A stretch of 5,928 nt of DNA from Paracoccaceae bacterium. GTDB taxonomy: Bacteria > Pseudomonadota > Alphaproteobacteria > Rhodobacterales > Rhodobacteraceae. The stretch covers positions 1 through 5,928 of the forward strand of contig JAPOSK010000109.1 in NCBI GenBank assembly GCA_026709725.1, given 5' to 3'. Below are positions 5,233-5,928 of this stretch, in pieces; within the stretch, counting starts at the first letter, position 1; every line of letters starts with the position of its first letter. The position numbers and the translations under genes are program-made. Below the pieces are notes generated by a model, which did not search any database, had not been told where the DNA came from, and saw only the letters and a program-made list of their open reading frames with translations.

Positions 5233-5928
5233 TCACTCACCAACCTTGTAGCGGACAAAGCCGGTGACTGTGATGCCCGCGGCTTTGGCAATGCTGCCAA
5301 CCGTCTGGTTGGTATCGAAGATGTACTTCTGATTGAGCAGGGCCTGTTCTGAGAGGTACTTCTTGAGCCCGCCCTCAATGATCCTGTCGATAATGTTCTC
5401 CGGTTTGCCGGAATCGACGGCCTTCTGTTTGAGGACCTGACGTTCACGCTCAACCAGGTCTTCCGGAACATCTTCATGGGAAATTCCGAGGGGATTGCTG
5501 TGCGCAATATGCATGGCGATCCTGCGACCTTCGGTGCTCTCATTACCATCATAGCCAACCAGAACACCGATTTTGCCAAGATCATCATCGACAGCATTGT
5601 GAACATAGCTGGCGATGTGCGCAGCAGACACGGTCTCAAGACGTCTGACCACAAGGTTCTCACCGATCTTGGCAACCTGATCGGTCACCTGGTCGGCAAC
5701 TGTCGCCCCCCCTGCCTCGGTTGCGAGGAGATCCTCAACGGTTGACAAGCCCCTGGCAGTTGCCAGCAGGGACCGCACGAAGGCACCGAAGTCGCTGTTG
5801 CGGGCCACAAAGTCTGTCTCGGAGTTGACCTCAATAATTGTGCCCACATTGCCATCAATTGCAATGCCGATGAGCCCTTCTGCCGTTTCACGACTGGATT
5901 TTTTGGCAGCCTTGGACATCCCCTTGGC
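5233..5928 (-). CDS. tsf: Elongation factor Ts (EF-Ts), N-terminus missing at window edge
   Basis: EF-Ts is the cytoplasmic guanine-nucleotide exchange factor that releases GDP from EF-Tu. The gene reads leftwards and runs off the right edge: 231 residues are visible, beginning A-K-G-M-S-K-A-A-K-K. This corresponds to the end of the N-terminal UBA-like domain (family pattern L-R-x-K-G-x-x-x-A-x-K-K). The internal Met at 5917-5919 is therefore not the true start; roughly 50 residues should lie outside. The functional signature N-S-E-T-D-F-V-A-R-N is present at visible residues 35-44. Its D-F pair corresponds to the residues that disturb the Mg2+ site of EF-Tu in E. coli. The core halves follow, with I-A-M-H-I-A-H-S-N-P and the coiled-coil region around E-R-E-R-Q-V-L-K-Q-K-A. 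The C-terminal module is N-Q-K-Y-I-F-D-T-N-Q-T-V, ending T-G-F-V-R-Y-K-V-G-E. The frame is intact. rpsB is expected upstream, outside the window. Confidence 0.97.
   Translation of the reverse strand, partial: AKGMSKAAKKSSRETAEGLIGIAIDGNVGTIIEVNSETDFVARNSDFGAFVRSLLATARGLSTVEDLLATEAGGATVADQVTDQVAKIGENLVVRRLETVSAAHIASYVHNAVDDDLGKIGVLVGYDGNESTEGRRIAMHIAHSNPLGISHEDVPEDLVERERQVLKQKAVDSGKPENIIDRIIEGGLKKYLSEQALLNQKYIFDTNQTVGSIAKAAGITVTGFVRYKVGE

Noticed and set aside
1..5928. CRISPR array or insertion sequence
   Set aside because: No regularly spaced direct repeats were seen, and no transposase motif or paired terminal inverted repeats with target duplications could be found by eye.

Overview
The window looks like chromosomal DNA of a proteobacterium, most likely an alphaproteobacterium. 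The pointers are the style of EF-Ts (the N-x-E-T-D-F-V-A-R-N motif and a C-terminal module ending in T-G-F-V-R-Y), the moderately high GC of the conserved genes, and the FbpC/PotA-like ABC ATPase. The assignment is inferred by eye, not from a search.

Layout, left to right. (1) Bases 1-1834 (+): the 3' end of an ABC transporter ATPase with its TOBE domain. It overlaps by 4 bp (ATGA) a complete amidohydrolase of the MTA/SAH deaminase - TRZ/ATZ type. The two form the end of an operon that probably imports and then deaminates or dechlorinates a small nitrogen-containing compound. (2) Bases 1835-2437: a spacer of about 600 bp with no convincing conserved gene, one perfect 8-bp hairpin and one weak candidate for a small protein. 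(3) Bases 2438-4242 (+): two overlapping genes, coupled by TGATG, that appear whole only after three lesions are corrected. The first gene (about 147 aa) has a one-base frameshift near 2570. The second (about 453 codons) has a TGA in place of a likely Trp codon at 3068-3070 and a second frameshift near 3307. (4) Bases 4243-5232: about 990 bp without a recognisable gene, carrying two perfect hairpins. (5) Bases 5233-5928 (-): tsf (EF-Ts), missing its N-terminus at the window edge.

The item most worth attention is the pair at 2438-4242. The second protein ends in a segment laid out like an ImmA/IrrE metallopeptidase, with the F-A-x-E-F-L-C-P helix and a small helix-turn-helix-like tail. At the place where HExxH is expected it has R-L-I-G-D, so it looks like a pseudo-enzyme. 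The first protein carries invariant-looking blocks (HKT, FGFTPP, PRPDKSLCD, YPKFIWAVDEE, VYEAK, YHGYEL) that I associate only with uncharacterised bacterial proteins. The pair may be a small accessory module, perhaps a regulator/partner or toxin-antitoxin-like system, and this copy is probably decaying. That function is inference.

Overall coding density is low and lesions cluster in one module, while tsf and the amidohydrolase are intact. This fits an accessory insertion under relaxed selection next to housekeeping genes, or local sequence error.
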